14,533 nucleotides of DNA from CAZINM01 sp964540605 (GTDB lineage Bacteria; Patescibacteriota; Dojkabacteria; SC72; JAHDCA01): the NCBI GenBank assembly GCA_964540605.1, contig CAZINM010000028.1:1-14533 (forward strand), written 5' to 3'. The position numbers and the translations under genes are program-made. Positions 12,993-14,533 of the stretch are shown one piece after another. Positions within the stretch are counted from its first letter, which is position 1. Every line of letters starts with the position of its first letter. The notes beneath the pieces were generated by a model that was not told the origin of the DNA, searched no databases, and worked only from the letters and a program-made list of their open reading frames with translations.

Positions 12993-14533
12993 ATGCAATT
13001 ATTCTTATTATTTGTACTTGTTGTCTTATTGGTAATAATAGGATCTTTATCCTATTTGAATAATCCAAAAGCTAAAAGCAATCATTATTTTGCTGAATTT
13101 CTTTTTTATTCAGCTGTATGGGTTGTTGTAAACTATTATTCAAATATTCTTGTCGATCTTAACACAGTTCTTATATTAAACCGACTTATATTTACTTCAA
13201 CTACATTGTTGTTTAGAGCTTTATTTTTATTTTCTAAAGCATATCCCAATACAAAACTCATTATTAAGAAGAGAAATAAAGTTCTCTTAGATATTAGTAC
13301 AATAACTATCTCTTTTGTATCTCTATCACCATTAATTGTTGAAGATGTATATCTAGAAGCGAATCATTCAAATATTATATTTGGAGATGGAATATGGTTG
13401 TATTTCTTATTTTTTATAATTCTCTTTCTTTCATTCATTTCAATTATTTATCGAAAATATATTATATCGATAGGGTTAGAAAGGGTAAAGATTCAATATT
13501 TATTTATTGGTCTGTTTCTTTCGTCTTTTTTTGCTTCTATAACAAATCTTGTTCTTCCAGTTTTTTTTAGCGAGTATAGCCTAACAAATTTGGGACCCTT
13601 TTCTTTATTAATATTCGTTTTATTTGCTTTTATTGCGATAATAAAACATAGATTATTAGGCATAAAGTTTGTTATCGGTAATGCGGTATTAAGTATATTA
13701 CAGGTGATAACAGTCTTCATTTTAATGATATTTTTTACATATTTATCTAATAATTATCTTAATAAACTTAGCACAATATCTGAATTTTTTATACAAATTA
13801 TATTCGTATTTGTTTCTCTACAAATTCTTTATCAAGGAAAGGAAATTTTCGAGACTTTTGTGTCGAATATTTTTAAATATGAGACATTAAGTTATGAAGC
13901 AGTTAAAAACACAATAACTCAATTTCTTAGTACCAATGTTGATATTGAAGAAATTACAGAGGAGACGACCAAAATATTAAAAGAAGTTTTAGATTCTAGT
14001 GGTATATATTTTCAAGTACTTGATCTAAATAAATATCAAAAAATATATGAATATTCTTGGGATATTTTGCTTGAGGATGATTTTGAGATAAATAATGTTG
14101 TTAATAACTATCTTAAATCATCAATGAAAGATCAAATTATAGTAAAACAAGAATTGCAATATTCTCACGAAGATGATTCTGATAAAAGATTGCAAAAGAT
14201 ATTGTTTTTTATGAATAAGACAGGAATCGAGGTTTTTTTAGCATCACACCTTAATCAAAATAAATATTTGGTTATTTTACTAAATGAAAAAACAACAAGG
14301 CAAGCATATAGTGTTCAAGAATTTGATCTTCTAATCTATTTAAAAAATCTACTATCTGCTGCTTATAGTCGTGCTATTCTTTATAAAGAAGTTAAAGATT
14401 TTACTAATGTATTACAACACAGAGTGGATGATGCCACCTCCGAACTCAAAGAAAAAATGCAACTTCTTGAAGAAGCACGCCAAAGAGAACGGGACATGAT
14501 GGATATAATGGGTCATGAACTTCGTACTCCCCT
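12993..14533 (+). CDS. Multi-TM (7TM-type) sensor histidine kinase with GAF domain (3' end outside window)
   Basis: The frame stays open from ATG 12993 to the right edge: 513 residues, no stop. The first 285 residues are membrane-embedded, with hydrophobic segments at about 3-20, 36-52, 63-82, 100-115, 134-153, 168-190, 201-218, 233-250 and 265-280. The style, including FAFIAIIKHRLLGIKFVIG (211-229), is that of the N-terminal 7TM region of histidine kinases. A GAF-like domain follows (about 315-460: ITEETTKILKEVLDSSGIYFQ ... FDLLIYLKNLLSAAY). Next comes a charged coiled coil (466-503). The H box MGHELRTP has the phosphorylated His at 508. The ATPase domain should lie just beyond the window. 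It lies 42 nt after the acyltransferase-like gene. Multi-TM sensors of this kind can bind membrane-soluble ligands; the ligand here is unknown. Confidence 0.9.
   Translation, partial: MQLFLLFVLVVLLVIIGSLSYLNNPKAKSNHYFAEFLFYSAVWVVVNYYSNILVDLNTVLILNRLIFTSTTLLFRALFLFSKAYPNTKLIIKKRNKVLLDISTITISFVSLSPLIVEDVYLEANHSNIIFGDGIWLYFLFFIILFLSFISIIYRKYIISIGLERVKIQYLFIGLFLSSFFASITNLVLPVFFSEYSLTNLGPFSLLIFVLFAFIAIIKHRLLGIKFVIGNAVLSILQVITVFILMIFFTYLSNNYLNKLSTISEFFIQIIFVFVSLQILYQGKEIFETFVSNIFKYETLSYEAVKNTITQFLSTNVDIEEITEETTKILKEVLDSSGIYFQVLDLNKYQKIYEYSWDILLEDDFEINNVVNNYLKSSMKDQIIVKQELQYSHEDDSDKRLQKILFFMNKTGIEVFLASHLNQNKYLVILLNEKTTRQAYSVQEFDLLIYLKNLLSAAYSRAILYKEVKDFTNVLQHRVDDATSELKEKMQLLEEARQRERDMMDIMGHELRTP

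Noticed and set aside
12993..14533. UGA reassigned to Gly or Trp, as in some CPR lineages
   Set aside because: 513 consecutive kinase codons contain no in-frame TGA, and other long genes are intact under the standard code, so UGA is not a common sense codon here.

Overview
This AT-rich window (mostly short intergenic gaps, few Shine-Dalgarno sequences) looks like a chromosomal replication-origin region of a small-genome bacterium. A Candidate Phyla Radiation (Patescibacteria) host is my best inference. It rests on overall gene style, several conserved membrane proteins of unknown function and the 7TM-type sensor kinase, not on a marker gene. The standard code fits: the long frames, including 513 codons of a kinase read by hand, contain no in-frame UGA. 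However, all 12 visible stop codons are UAA (6) or UAG (6), and none is UGA.

Left part (1-6670, all minus strand). From right to left this holds a pair of membrane proteins, tRNA-Ser(CGA) with a 37-bp perfect palindrome next to its 3' end and a duplicated tRNA 5' fragment upstream, a NudJ-like Nudix hydrolase, a tight gatC-gatA-gatB operon (glutamine amidotransferase for Gln-tRNA/Asn-tRNA), a CYTH-domain protein, and a TrmH/SpoU RNA 2'-O-methyltransferase cut by the window edge.

Middle (6752-10890). An OmpR-family regulator whose receiver domain has lost its phosphoacceptor Asp points toward dnaN. dnaN and dnaA lie on the minus strand. The 533-bp gap between them holds five DnaA-box-like 9-mers and AT-rich blocks, so it is a strong oriC candidate. 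dnaA has a promoter whose -35 element overlaps a perfect DnaA box, which suggests autoregulation. Genes left of dnaA run mostly on the minus strand and those right of it on the plus strand, as expected at an origin.

Right part (10983-14533, plus strand). A promoter covered by a small palindrome leads into three genes: an E1/ThiF-like adenylyltransferase with no visible catalytic Cys or zinc site, a GNAT-fold protein resembling LuxI/FeeM N-acyl synthases, and a multi-TM (7TM-type) GAF sensor histidine kinase cut by the window end. Together they look like a possible module for making and sensing an acylated or adenylated small molecule. This is the most novel content of the window. The functional link is inferred from gene order and fold resemblance only.
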